A DNA stretch of 64,000 bases from Microvelia longipes. Taxonomy: Eukaryota; Arthropoda; Insecta; Hemiptera; Veliidae. Positions 37,395 to 59,560 of the stretch are shown here, in pieces. The translations under genes and the position numbers were made by a program. The notes below the pieces were generated by a model, which worked only from the letters and a program-made list of their open reading frames with translations, ran no database searches and was not told the origin of the DNA. The DNA is taken from positions 15,727,170 through 15,791,169 of the forward strand of contig JACMZG010001908.1 in the NCBI GenBank assembly GCA_018340805.1, in the 5' to 3' direction. Every line of letters starts with the position of its first letter. Position 1 is the first letter of the stretch.

Positions 37395-38674
37395 TTCATC
37401 TTAAATCATTGAAAAAGGGTGCAAGACTAATATTATTAAAAACTGTTATTATTGTGAGTTAATGACATCATAAACAAATTATTTTCCAAATAAACAACTA
37501 CAGCAGTAGACTGATTTTTGTACAAAGTTTCAACTCTCTAGCATAACACACACACTCAGACAACTTTGCCAAAACCACTCATGAGGCCTTGAGTGGCCTC
37601 CTCAAACTCCTGAAACGGATAATATCAGTGATATCCCTATTTGGATTTTTTTCAAACACAATACTTTTCCTATATATATCTACAGTATAAATGAGGAAAA
37701 GTATAAATATGATGGTAATTAGTGAACTATTGATTGCAACTGCCAATTTCATTATAGTAAAAGTAATTTTTCTCTAATAAGATTGTTGTTAAATCTCACT
37801 TTATTCTTTAGTACATTAAAAAAGTTAGTTAAAAATAAGTTAATCTTAAAAAATATTAATAATACAATAATTACAATATATACAGAAACAACTCTTATCT
37901 ATTCTATACATCACTTTCTTACATTAATTATTTGAATAAATATAATTCAATAAATGAAAAAAATTATGCCATCAATGAGAATAAATTGATGTTTTTAAAT
38001 TATGTAGCGTTTTATTTGATAAAAAAATTATAATAATAAAACCAAGAAAATGTTATAATGAATAGTTCTACAAAAGATTGCATTCAAAATTACCAGGCTT
38101 GATTATTACAACTTAAATGCTTATAGTTTTTAAATAATAAGACATTATACCGAGGGGAGCATTTCAGTTGCACCAACCAATCCTTAAAAAAAGAAAAACA
38201 TGGTCCTAAACTTTTGAAAATGGTCTCTACCCACTTTAATTGAGCAATCAAATTCAAATTTATCTTATTATTTTAATAAATACATCAAATATGGTAATTT
38301 TGTTAACACTTTAGGTAACTTTGAAAATATAAATTAGATTTACCATAATATTGACTGTAACATTTCAAGGGGTTGATATATATTTTGTTAATTTACTAAG
38401 CTTGTAGACCTTTATAAAGTTCTTCAATGTAAAATACCCAATTAGGTATTCAATCAAAATAGCTTTTTGTCAAAATGTTTTAGCATAAGGTTGTTCATAA
38501 CCAACCTAGTTTTTATTCAAAGAAAGTAAAAACCAACACCTTATCTATTTTACAAAAAATATTTATAATAAAAAATTGTATAAATATCTGCTAAATAGAA
38601 CCATTTCATTGCACTTAATTGACAGGATAAAGTAGAAACAGAATTTATAAAATTAAATATATTTTTTTGTGGAT
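37395..38674. other. AT-rich filler of copy A up to the gap
   Basis: It includes the dispersed motif CCTGAAACGGATA...AAACACAATACTTTTCCTA (37607-37670, relative at 2030-2100) and a GAGGGGAGCATTTCAGTTGC block at 38155. No gene was seen. Confidence 0.5.
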
Positions 38675-39674
38675 NNNNNNNNNNNNNNNNNNNNNNNNNN
38701 NNNNNNNNNNNNNNNNNNNNNNNNNNNNNNNNNNNNNNNNNNNNNNNNNNNNNNNNNNNNNNNNNNNNNNNNNNNNNNNNNNNNNNNNNNNNNNNNNNNN
38801 NNNNNNNNNNNNNNNNNNNNNNNNNNNNNNNNNNNNNNNNNNNNNNNNNNNNNNNNNNNNNNNNNNNNNNNNNNNNNNNNNNNNNNNNNNNNNNNNNNNN
38901 NNNNNNNNNNNNNNNNNNNNNNNNNNNNNNNNNNNNNNNNNNNNNNNNNNNNNNNNNNNNNNNNNNNNNNNNNNNNNNNNNNNNNNNNNNNNNNNNNNNN
39001 NNNNNNNNNNNNNNNNNNNNNNNNNNNNNNNNNNNNNNNNNNNNNNNNNNNNNNNNNNNNNNNNNNNNNNNNNNNNNNNNNNNNNNNNNNNNNNNNNNNN
39101 NNNNNNNNNNNNNNNNNNNNNNNNNNNNNNNNNNNNNNNNNNNNNNNNNNNNNNNNNNNNNNNNNNNNNNNNNNNNNNNNNNNNNNNNNNNNNNNNNNNN
39201 NNNNNNNNNNNNNNNNNNNNNNNNNNNNNNNNNNNNNNNNNNNNNNNNNNNNNNNNNNNNNNNNNNNNNNNNNNNNNNNNNNNNNNNNNNNNNNNNNNNN
39301 NNNNNNNNNNNNNNNNNNNNNNNNNNNNNNNNNNNNNNNNNNNNNNNNNNNNNNNNNNNNNNNNNNNNNNNNNNNNNNNNNNNNNNNNNNNNNNNNNNNN
39401 NNNNNNNNNNNNNNNNNNNNNNNNNNNNNNNNNNNNNNNNNNNNNNNNNNNNNNNNNNNNNNNNNNNNNNNNNNNNNNNNNNNNNNNNNNNNNNNNNNNN
39501 NNNNNNNNNNNNNNNNNNNNNNNNNNNNNNNNNNNNNNNNNNNNNNNNNNNNNNNNNNNNNNNNNNNNNNNNNNNNNNNNNNNNNNNNNNNNNNNNNNNN
39601 NNNNNNNNNNNNNNNNNNNNNNNNNNNNNNNNNNNNNNNNNNNNNNNNNNNNNNNNNNNNNNNNNNNNNNNNNN
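38675..39674. other. Assembly gap of exactly 1000 N
   Basis: The run of Ns is exactly 1000 long, a usual placeholder for unknown size. It separates the two copies of the large duplication. Confidence 1.
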
Positions 39675-40016
39675 AGTATCCCTTTTTAGTTGTAATCCTG
39701 CCTTTATAATAAATTTATAATGGATACAAATTTTAAATTAATTATGACAAGGACTGTCTTATAATAACTATGAGAACTTAAACAATGTATAATAAGCTTT
39801 GGCTTACATTATAATTAGTGAATAGATTTTTACTTACTATATGCTACTCACGGACCGTTTTGCTTTCGTAAAGAAATAAAAATATGAAAGGTAAACATTA
39901 ATTGTAAATAAAAATAACACAACAATAAAAACTCAGATTAATTTTGTTCAAAAACTTTATGAAAGAATTTTATCTGAATCATTATATAAAGGTTTATATC
40001 AAGCGATGTTAGAAAT

Positions 40017-41998
40017 TTATAAGGTGATTCAATGCGATTTAAACAAACCAAACGCATTCGGAGGTTAACCCAAGCTGATAGAATTTATAAGGTGATTCAA
40101 TGAGATTGTACAAACCAAACGCATTCGGAGGTTAACCCAAGCTGATAGAATTTATAAGGTGATTCAATGAGATGTAAACAAACCAAATGCATTCGGAGGT
40201 TAACCCAAGCTGATAGAATTATATAAGGTGATTCAATGAGATGTAAACAAACCAAACGCATTCGGAGGTTAACCCAAGCTGATAGAATTTATAAGGTGAT
40301 TCAATGCGATGTAAACAAACAAAACGCATTCGGAGGTTAACAAGTGATAGAATTATAAGGTGATTCAATGAGATGTAAACAAACCAACGCATTCGAGGTT
40401 AACCCAAGCTGATAGAATTTTAAGGTGATTCAATGAGATGTAACAAACCAAACACATTCGGAGGTTAACCCAAGCTGATAGAATTTATAAGGTGATTCAT
40501 GAATGTAACCAAACCAAACGCATTCGGAGGTTAACCCAAGCTGATAGAATTTATAAGGTGATTCAATGAGATGTAAACAAACCAAATGCATTCGGAGGTT
40601 AACCCAAGCTGATAGAATTTATAAGGTGATTCAATGAGATGTAAACAAACCAAACGCATTCGGAGGTTAACCCAAGCTGATAGAATTTATAAGGTGATTC
40701 AATGCGATGTAAACAAACCAAACGCATTCGGAGGTTAACCCAAGCTGATAGAATTTATAAGGCGATTCAATGCGATGTAAACAAACCAAACGCATTCGGA
40801 GGTTAACCAAGCTGATAGAATTTATAAGGTGATTCAATGCGATGTAAACAAACCAAACGCATTCGGAGGTAACCCAAGCTGATAGAATTTATAAGGTGAT
40901 TCAATGGATGTAAACAAACCAAACGCATTCGGAGGTTAACCCAAGCTGATAGAATTATAAGGTGATTCAATGAGATGTAAACAAACCAAAACGCATTCGG
41001 AGTTAACCCAAGCTGATAGAATTATAAGGTGATTCAATGAGATGTAAACAACCAAACGCATTCGGAGGTTAACCCAGCTGATAGAATTTATAAGTAATGA
41101 TCAATTCGGAGTTACCCAAGCTGATAGAATTATAGTGATTCAAATGTAAACAACCAAACGCATTCGGAGTTAACCCAAGCTGATGAGGAATTTATAAAGG
41201 TGATTCAATGAGATGTAAAAAACAAAACGCATTCGGAGGTTAACCCAAGCTGATAGAATTTATAAGGTGATTCAATGAGATGTAACAAACCAAAACGCAT
41301 TCGGAGGTTAACCCAAGCTGATAGAATTATAAGGTGATTCAATGCGATGTAAACAAACAAAACGCATTCGGAGGTTAACCCAAGCTGATAGAATTTTATA
41401 GGTGATTCAATGCGATGTAAACAAAACCAAACGCATTCGGAGGTTAACCAAGCTGATAGAATTTATAAGGTGATTCAATCGATGTAAACAAACCAAACGC
41501 ATTCGGAGGTAACCCAAGCTGATAGAATTTATAAGGTGATTCAATGGATGTAAACAAACCAAACGCATTCATTTTATAAGGTGATTCAATGAGATGTAAA
41601 CAAACAAACGCATTCGGGGTTTAACCCAAGCTGATAGAATTTATAAGGTGATTCAATGAGATGTAAACAAACAAAACGCATTCGGAGGTTAATCCAAGCT
41701 GATAGAATTTATAAGGTGATTCAATGCGATGTAAAACAAACCAAACGCATTCGGAGGTTAACCCAAGCTGATAGAATTTATAAGGTGATTCAATGCGATG
41801 TAAACAAACCAAACGCATTCGGAGTTAACCCAAGCTGATAGAATTTATAAGGTGATTCAATGAGATGTAAACAAACAAACGCATTCGGAGGTTAACCAAG
41901 CTGATAGAATTTATAAGGTGATTCAATTGAGATGTAAACAAACCAAACGCATTCGGAGGTTAACCCAAGCTGATAGAATTTATAAGGTGATTCAATTG
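40017..41998 (+). repeat. 68-bp satellite array, copy B (~29 monomers)
   Basis: Same monomer family as 31895-33770, with independent small deletions in individual monomers. Confidence 0.97.
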
Positions 41999-42019
41999 GG
42001 GGGTTTTTATGAATTTTAA

Positions 42020-43990
42020 TCATTTTTTTTTACGTTTTAGGTTATAGTCCGAAATTAACGTCATTGCAGGAATAAATAGTATATTCTCAATGTTGAAGGC
42101 CTATGCCTATACCGATTCCTGCAATGACGTCACACGTCATTCATAAAAACGTCAGGTTATAACTTCCGAATGCGTTTGTTACATCGAATTGAATCACCTT
42201 GTAAATTTCTAACATCTTGGGTTTAACCTGACTTTTTTATAAATGACATGAGACGTCATTGTAAGAATCGGTATAGTCGGTTAACATTGAAAATTCCCTT
42301 TTATAGGGGTACCTCTGAACTTTTCATCATCACATCGGGTTCGCTACGCTCATTCTCCCTACTTCGGACTCGCTTTGCTCGTCTTCAGAATATTCGCTAC
42401 GTGAATATTTTAGGATGTGTGTTCCTTTGAAAAATACAGACAAAATGAGTTACGAGCATTGCTTGACAATTGATTAACTGCTTAGGTTCTAAAGCATGAA
42501 CAGAACCTTAAGCAAAAAATGGGTTCTAAGTACGGAAACACGCATTCTAAATGAAGTTCGGGAATCACAGCGCCGAAATTATTTTAGTAGTTGTAAACTT
42601 ATATAATTTAAAAAAACTATAAAAAATTATTATTCTAACCAGGATTGTGTCAAGCATGGAAACACGCATCCAAAAGAAATTCGCCCGACCATGCGGACCA
42701 CCGCGCCAGAGAATTTTTTCTGTTTACAACGTATTACTAGCAATTGAACGAACGTCAGCAGCCTTGTTAGTAGTATCCAATTGGTACGATGTTAACAAAA
42801 ACATTAGTGTTTCTACGTGAGGCGATACATCCAACAAAATAACCCTTTTTCTAAAATTCATACTGATACCAACAAGCGAAGCAAGACCCTTATTTATAAG
42901 TCTCTCCCTGTTGCGGAAGCATAAGATTATTGTTTTTATTTTTTTATTTAATGTAAAATTATAACAATTCGTTAAACAAAAGCGGATCATAAAGGTTTAA
43001 GCATGAGTTACTTTTAACTTAATGGTGATTAGTTAATATAAATGTACAAGATTTTGTTCGTATAGGACACGATAACTTATGTTGTATTCTATCTATATCT
43101 GTTAATAGTCGATCTCAAAAATCTCCAGAATGTTAAGCATACATACAAAGTTAAGTTTTACGATCGGCATTAGGTCCGATTTTGTCGTTAGACTCATAAA
43201 ACATTTTGTGAACAAATTTCGTTTTTCAAATAATATATTAGGGAATTTGCTAATATCATAGCAGTATGCCACTTTCAAGGGTCACGCAGTGGCCAAGGGC
43301 ACAGAGCAACCTATGGCTTCTTATTATTCTAAGCGCTGTGAAGAATTAAAAATTCTGGCGCGGTGGTCCGCATGTTTGGCAAATTTCCTTTGGATGCGAG
43401 CACTCAAACCCAGAGTACCTGGGTTCAAATCCTAGTAGGGACAATAATTTTTTTGTCGTTTTTTACCTAATATAAGTTTACAACTAGAAAATAATTCTGG
43501 CGCGGTGGTCCGCATGTCGGGCGAATTTCCTTTGGATGCGTGTTTCCGTGCTTAACAACAATCCTGGTTGGAATGATAATTTTTATAGTTTTATACATTA
43601 TATAAGTTTACAACTACTAAATAAATAAATCCGGCGCGGTGGTCCGCTGTCGGGCGAATTTCATTTAGAATGCGTGTTTCCGTGCTAACTAAACAGCCCA
43701 TTTCTTGCTTATGCAAGAACCATGCCCATTGCGTGGTTCCGGTTCATACTTTAGAACCTAAGCAGTTACTCAATTGTCAAGCACTGCCGTAACTCATTTT
43801 GTCTGTATTTTCCAAAGGAATGCTCTAAACCTTTAAAGATAACTAACTAAGCTTAAAGATAAGTAACTAATCTTTAAACTAGTGCAAATAATAGTGCGTA
43901 CTTCTAATTTTAGAGGCATAGTTTTGTACAACCAACTGGATAATTATGCGCATTTCCTTTGGAAAATACAGATGCCATGACGCCTATCCC
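42020..43990. repeat. Satellite flank and tRNA-like module block, copy B
   Basis: This is the counterpart of 33800-35780: inverted monomer near 42160-42205, minus-strand module at 42657-42712, and plus-strand modules from about 43355, 43496 and 43633. Confidence 0.65.
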
Positions 43991-44693
43991 CATTAGCCGA
44001 ATTTCCAAAGGAAATTCGCTAAAATAAGCAAACCCAATATCTTTACTATACTACATTTTTAAAAATAAAGCATTTTACAAATATATAAATAAAAAGTAAT
44101 TAAATCTGTTGAGCTGAGCTCATTAAATATATGTGAACATGTGTTGGGGAGGCAAAATGAGACAACGAAAAGAAAAATATTATAGACACATCCCCCTTTA
44201 ATGAAAAGGTATTGTATTAAATTTAAAGAGATTTCCGTAAATTATTTAGGTTGTGGAGACTCAATGATCCTTGATTATTGGGAATAAAGATTTCAATTAT
44301 AATAAATCAAACATTTTGGCAAACAATTTTTATTTAACAAAGACTTATACTTATAATACAAAATACAGTTACAAAATTCAGTGGTTTATTTACCTAGAAG
44401 TCTTAAAGTTTCTAAAGATTATAAATTAAATGAAACAAGAAATTTTTTATTTTTACATTTCAGTACAAATTTAGAAGTAAAAAATGTTACATAAGAGTTT
44501 AAGTCAAGTTTTTCTCACAACAGTAACCAGCAAGAAAACATAAGTTTTTGTTTAAATTGTTTTTTTACTAACATGTATGATAAACACACAGTATTTTTAA
44601 GTGCATCAAGTATCTATAATAGATTTGTATATTTCAAATTTAAATAGTAAAAGATTTATGTCTTCCAATGGTAACTGCATCAAAATAAATTAT

Positions 44694-44885
44694 GAATCCG
44701 ACGTATTGCTTCCACTGTGAGAGGCACATCCAGGGGTGTAGGATATCATGAATGAATCCGACGTATTGCTTCCACTGTGAGAGGCGCATCCAGGGGTGTA
44801 GGATATCATGAATGAATCCGACGTATTGCTTCCACTGTGAGAGGCACATCCAGGGGTGTAGGATATCATGAATGAATCCGATGTA
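44694..44885 (+). repeat. 60-bp tandem repeat, 3 units (1 in copy A)
   Basis: The unit starts TGAATCCGACGTATTGCTTC and contains GAGGCACATCCAGGGGTGTA. Three units plus a partial are present here; copy A has one plus a partial. Confidence 0.92.
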
Positions 44886-45445
44886 TTGCTACGTACTTTC
44901 TTTTTTATTCTTTAGACCCATTCTACCCAAATACTAACATTTTTAAATATCATGGCCTTTAAACTTTTAATGTTTCACAAACTTTTATAAAAAAAAAATG
45001 GGTACAAGATAGTTAGGAACTTTTCTCATTACATCAGATTTGCTACGCTCATCCTCCACCTTCAGACACGCTTCACTTGTCCTCAGAATATACAAGTCGT
45101 TAAATTCATACTGCTAAATATCTTCAGACTCACTTCGCTCGTCCTCAGATAATAAATATATTCGTTTCATTCCCTGCAGTCACCTATCCATCCATCTAAC
45201 ATCCATGCTGCTTACATTTATGATTCACCAAAAATCATGGATATAATAGTCGAATTTAAACGAAACTTGGTGAACTTATTTATTATGTGAAGGTACATAA
45301 TTAACCAAATTTCAAGTCAATTGATTATTTTCCGATTTTTTACATTGGATTCCAAATTCAAGTTTCAAATTTCAATTGGATCACATCATTTTTTCTGTGT
45401 GTTTATGATTTTTCAAAAATTTACACTGTTATTATTTAAGATGAG

Positions 45446-45764
45446 GTTGTGTCCTATAGGAGTGGTAATAAAAAACTACGATTAATGTGACGTTTCGGCT
45501 ATGAAAGCCATTATCAAACCTAAAAATAAATGTATTAACAATTAATTAGACAGATAATACAAATAAAGATTATTATAAAAGAACCTACAACCTCATGAGT
45601 TTAAGAAGAAAAAGAAGAGTAAAAAAATACTTACAATGGAGAAAAAGTAGACCTCTTATTTTTTAAGAGGACCTTTTATTTTATTTTTAGGTTTGATAAT
45701 GGCTTCATAGCCGAAACGTCACATTAATTGTAGTTTTTTAATTACCACCCTATAGGGACACAAC
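45446..45764. mobile_element. Fold-back element, copy B
   Basis: Counterpart of 37081-37394, differing by a few single-base indels. Confidence 0.88.
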
Positions 45765-47038
45765 TTCATCTTAAATCATTGAAAAAGGGTGCAAGACTAA
45801 TATTATTAAAAAACTGTTATTATTGCGAGTTAATGACATCATAAACAAATTATTTTCCAAATAAACAACTACAGCAGTAGACTGATTTTTGTACAAAGTT
45901 TCAACTCTCTAGCATAACACACACACTCAGACAACTTTGCCAAAACCACTCATGAGGCCTTGAGTGGCCTCCTCAAACTCCTGAAACGGATAATATCAGT
46001 GATATCCCTATTTGGATTTTTTTCAAACACAATACTTTCCTATATATATCTACAGTATAAATGAGGAAAAGTATAAATATGATGGTAATTAGTGAACTAT
46101 TGATTGCAACTGCCAATTTCATTATAGTAAAAGTAATTTTTCTCTAATAAGATTGTTGTTAAATCTCACTTTATTTCTTTAGTACATTAAAAAAGTTAGT
46201 TAAAATAAGTTAATCTTAAAAAATAATAATTTACAATAATTACAATATATACAGAAACAACTCTTATCTATTCTATACATCACTTTCTTACATTAATTAT
46301 TTGAATAAATATAATTCAATAAATGAAAAAAATTATGCCATCAATGAGAATAAATTGATGTTTTTAAATTATGTAGCGTTTTATTGATAAAAAAATTATA
46401 ATAATAAAACCAAGAAAATGTTATAATGAATAGTTCTACAAAAGATTGCATTCAAAATTACCAGGCTTGATTATTACAACTTAAATGCTTATAGTTTTTA
46501 AATAATAAGACATTATACCGAGGGGAGCATTTCAGTTGCACCAACCAATCCTTAAAAAAAGAAAAACATGTCCTAAACTTTGAAAATGGTCTCTACCCAC
46601 TTAATTTGAGCCAATCAAATTCAAATTTATCATTATTATTTTAATAAATACATCAAATATGGTAATTTTGTTAACACTTTAGGTAACTTTGAAAATATAA
46701 ATTAGATTTACCATAATATTGACTGTAACATTTCAAGGGGTTGAATATATTTTTGTTAATTTACTAAGCTTGTAGACCTTTATAAAGTTCTTCAATGTAA
46801 AATACCCAATTAGGTATTCAATCAAAATAGCTTTTTGTCAAAATGTTTTAGCATAAGGTTGTTCATAACCAACCTAGTTTTTATTCAAAGAAAGTAAAAA
46901 CCAACACCTTATCTATTTTACAAAATATTTATAATAAAAAATTGTATAAATATCTGCTAAATAGAACCATTTCATTGCACTTAATTGACAGGATAAAGTA
47001 GAAACAGAATTTATAAAATTAAAATATATTTATTTTGT

Positions 47039-47540
47039 GATAAGATTTAGGTAAGTATTCTTGAAACTCACCAACTAAATGAAAGTGTTTTTGACAAAGG
47101 AAAAAGTTTCCCTCGAACTCAGTGTGATTTTCTAGAATACTGCTTTTACAATGGCATAAATTCGGCGCTAAGATTTAAAATCAATTTTCAACAAAAGAAT
47201 TCTCAAGGTACAGATCAATCTAAAGAACTTTATTTAAATACGCATTTAATGTAAATAACCGTCAGTAATGTAGACATGATTTCAAAAGTCAATTCATTGT
47301 ACATGAATTTATTTTTTTAATTAAAAAAATGAAACACAAATTTTGAAGATTCAAATGAGATAAAAATAAAAACATATACAAGCATATAATCCTACTGTAT
47401 AAAAAATAAGTACAATTTTTAATAGTAAAATATAAATATAATTAATAATAATCATTAAATAAGAAACTAAATACAAATTAACATTTATTAATCTAATAAA
47501 AACAAAAAATAACTTAGGATATTTAACATTAAATAATATA
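47039..47540. other. AT-rich sequence, nothing recognised
   Basis: This is the first sequence outside the duplication. A possible donor (TTTAGGTAAGTATTC at 47045) has no coding exon attached that I can identify. Confidence 0.4.
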
Positions 47541-49169
47541 GGGGTCAATCCATTTCAAGTGATCCAGAGATGTTGCTCGAAAAAATAAAAATTGATAATT
47601 TTTTTATGTATTTTTTTTTTATGTATTCTGAACCGTGGAGATAATTTTTTTAGATAAATTTTTGTGATAATTTTTTTCTGTGTTAGTCCTACCCATAGGT
47701 AGTCCAAAACGCATTAGTATTAATTTTTCTACAGCCTCCTTCATTTTCAAAAAATCACTTTTATAGTTCCCGAGACACCTAAATTTTGAGTTTTTTCACC
47801 AATTTTTGAGGCTTAATATTTCGGCTTTGGCTTAACCTAGGTTAATGAAACAGGTCTCGTTTGAAAGTGTCCTCTTTGGGCTTTATATATGAACCCAATA
47901 TTTTTTGTTCTACTGCTGCTAATCTACTCGTGGTTTGCATAATAAATTTGACCACAAAGACTGAAAATACACTTTTTCATTATTTTTTTTTAACAAGGAA
48001 GATGATATTAAAAATAAAATTGAAATAATTCTTGGTTACTAAGGTGACCATAAGGAACAAGAAAACAAATATTTTAATGTTGCAAATTTTACCTTTTGGA
48101 GTCAATGAATTATTGAAAGTTAAGGTTTTCGTTTTTTTAATTTATGTAAGTTTGTAAGTAAAAAAGATTTTGAACCCAGGTACTCTGGCTTTGAGTGGTC
48201 GCGTATCGACTCGGACACTCTCTTTCAACTCGCAGGCCCAAAAACATCAAAATCTACTCCACATCTTGAAATATTGTGGTTTACTGATCATATTTTAGGT
48301 TTTATGGTAATCGAACAGCGTTTTTTTGACTTTTTGGTCACTTTGGGTGGTGATGTCGAATTTTATTTCCAGAAAAAATTTATAATATACCTTTTAACTA
48401 TGTTCTATAGCAAAGAAACCCCAGGATAGACCCCTATTTTCAATATAAATCAGTATATTTTTGTGACATCGTTAAACTGAAAAACTGCTGATTTTAAAAA
48501 CGCTGTTAAAGTACCTTAAACCAAAATAAACAAAATGTTACATATTGGGCGTAAAACTGCAATTTATAGAGGTAATTTTAAGCCCAATTTGAAAAAAAAT
48601 CGCCCCAGTCCCATTGGACGATAAATCGCCCTGAAAAACACCAAAATCATGAAAAAACCTTAACTTTCAATTAATTCATTGACTCCAAAAAGGTAAAATT
48701 TGCAACATTAAATATTTGTTTTCTTGTTCCTTATGGTCACCTTAGTAACCAAGAATTATTTCAATTTTATTTTTATATCATCTTCCTTGTTAAAAAAAAA
48801 AATGAAAAAGTGTAATTTTCAGTCTTTGTGGTCAAATTTATATGCAAACTCACGAGTAGATTAGCAGCAGTAGACAAAAATATTGGTTTCCTATTATAAA
48901 GCCCAAAGAGGACATTTCAAACGAGACCTGTTTCATTAACCTAGGTTTAAGCCAAAGCCGAAATATTAAGCCTCAAAAAAATTGGTGAAAAAACTCAAAT
49001 TTAGTGTCTCGGGAACTAAAAAGTGATTTTTGAAAATGAAGGAGGTGTAGAAAAAATTAATACTAGGCGTTGTTGGACTACCTTATGGGTAGGACTAACA
49101 CAGAAAAAAATTATCAATTTTTATTTTTTTCGAGCAACATCTCTGGTCACTTGAAAATGGATTGACCCA
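47541..49169. mobile_element. DNA transposon with ~600-bp TIRs, TA target duplication
   Basis: The left end GGGGTCAATCCATTTCAAGT and the right end TTGAAAATGGATTGACCCA are inverted, and similarity runs inward to about 48133 and 48650. TA flanks both ends (47539-47540, 49170-49171). The ~500-bp centre has no transposase and includes a reversed fragment (48175-48240) with AACCCAGGTACTCTG, related to the tRNA-like module at 35160-35195. Confidence 0.85.
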
Positions 49170-49171
49170 TA

Positions 49172-50582
49172 GTGAATTCTTTTTTTAGCAATTTCCAAAG
49201 GAAAAATGAGCTTATAAGATTTTTTCAAATCTATAGTCTCAGGTTTATTTTTAGCATTAAAAATTATAATAGCTATGTAGCTGCCTAAGTGAATAGCAAG
49301 GTACATGAATATTTTATGAAGTTCTTAAAACATGTTAGTTGTAAAACACGTTAGTTGTAAAACATATATATGTTAGTTGCAAAACATGTTAAAAGAAACG
49401 AGAACCAATAAGTCCTCATTAGTTTTTCTATATGCTTAGTATTTTATTTTTTTAATTTTATTTGTTTTGAAAATTTAAATTAACTTTTTACTAAGTTAAA
49501 TCATGGGAAAGAGAGAGAGAAGGGAACCACTTGTTCAAACAAATGGCCACTGGGAAAGGCCACTTCTTAAGGACCTTAGTTACTAATTTCCTCATAGATT
49601 TAAAATAATATCAGCTATACCGAGATACTTTACCTATTACCTATTAGATACTGTCCTGACCGGAATTCAAACCCAAGCCAGAACAGGCATTGTCGTTTGT
49701 CCATGGACAAAATCGCTACTTTGAAACTCTTCCAGTTAAGTTAAAAACTTACAAGAAATAAAAAGAAATTTTAAATTGGTTATAGTCTTGCAAATTTCTG
49801 ATACATGGTTTCTCTCTTTCATCTTAAGTGGTAAGGATTTTGATCAAACCATTCGTTTACTTTGAGGTAAAATCAAGAGATATTTTGAAAATTTTATGTC
49901 ACCAATCTATTATAACTATTGAAAGTTATTAAATCCATTCAATATAACATAAGAAAAACCACAGAAATTTTTAAAAATACAACAAAATCATTACAGTATA
50001 TCATAATCATGAAATTTGGTGATGTTAAAATTCACAATTGTTTAAATTAATTAAATTAGTGATGGCAGTGAAAATAGATTTAATTTAATAATTTTGAAAC
50101 CAATTTTCTACATGTATTAATACAAATAATAACAAAAACAAATTAAAGTATTTTCTACTTTTGCTCATAAGAAGATATGCTCAAATTATGAGGGAAAACT
50201 AATTTTATATCTTAAACTTTTTTCAGTAATTGATACTAGAAGTAATAATGCCTTGATAACTTTTTAAAAAATGAAATCAAACCACTTGCACTTATGTACT
50301 TTTCCCCCTCAATAGAAAAAAATGTCTGTACCTAAGGAGCAAACAGTCATTGTACTATACCTCAGCTTTGCCTAAGGATTAACCCCATGGTCTTTGTCTT
50401 TACAATAAACCCCTCGGAATCGCTTCTGGGTTTAAAATTAAACATTAAGGTTCTCTCGGCTGACGCCTCTGAAACCAACAATAAAAGCTCAGGTAGTAAT
50501 CATTGAGCTTCCTCCCTTGACACGTAAATAACTAAAATTTCATTATATTTTGATTGAATTAAACGGAACCATTGAGATGTTG
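49172..50582. other. Region downstream of NF-YA, AT-rich
   Basis: It contains probable NF-YA 3' UTR (undefined end) and a short direct repeat GTTAGTTGTAAAACA at 49335-49392. There is no gene or recognisable element. Confidence 0.45.

Positions 50583-59560
<8,978 letters not shown>

Larger units (their letters stand above)
31557..38674 (+). repeat. Large direct duplication, copy A
   Basis: From CCTTTTTTAGTTGTAATCCT to the gap edge, this sequence is repeated in the same order at 39675-47038, mostly identical apart from one- and two-base indels and satellite copy number. It contains the satellite, tRNA-like modules, a fold-back element and AT-rich filler but no recognisable gene. Confidence 0.93.
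39675..47038 (+). repeat. Large direct duplication, copy B
   Basis: This is the same order of elements as 31557-38674, starting at CCTTTTTAGTTGTAATCCTG. The right end continues without a break into unique sequence at 47039. Differences from copy A are small indels plus two extra 60-bp units at 44694-44885. Confidence 0.93.

Noticed and set aside
38667..39709. Long plus-strand open frames over the N run
   Set aside because: They consist almost entirely of undetermined bases.
31895..41998. CRISPR-like regular repeats
   Set aside because: Monomers are head-to-tail without unique spacers, in a eukaryotic genome with no cas genes.
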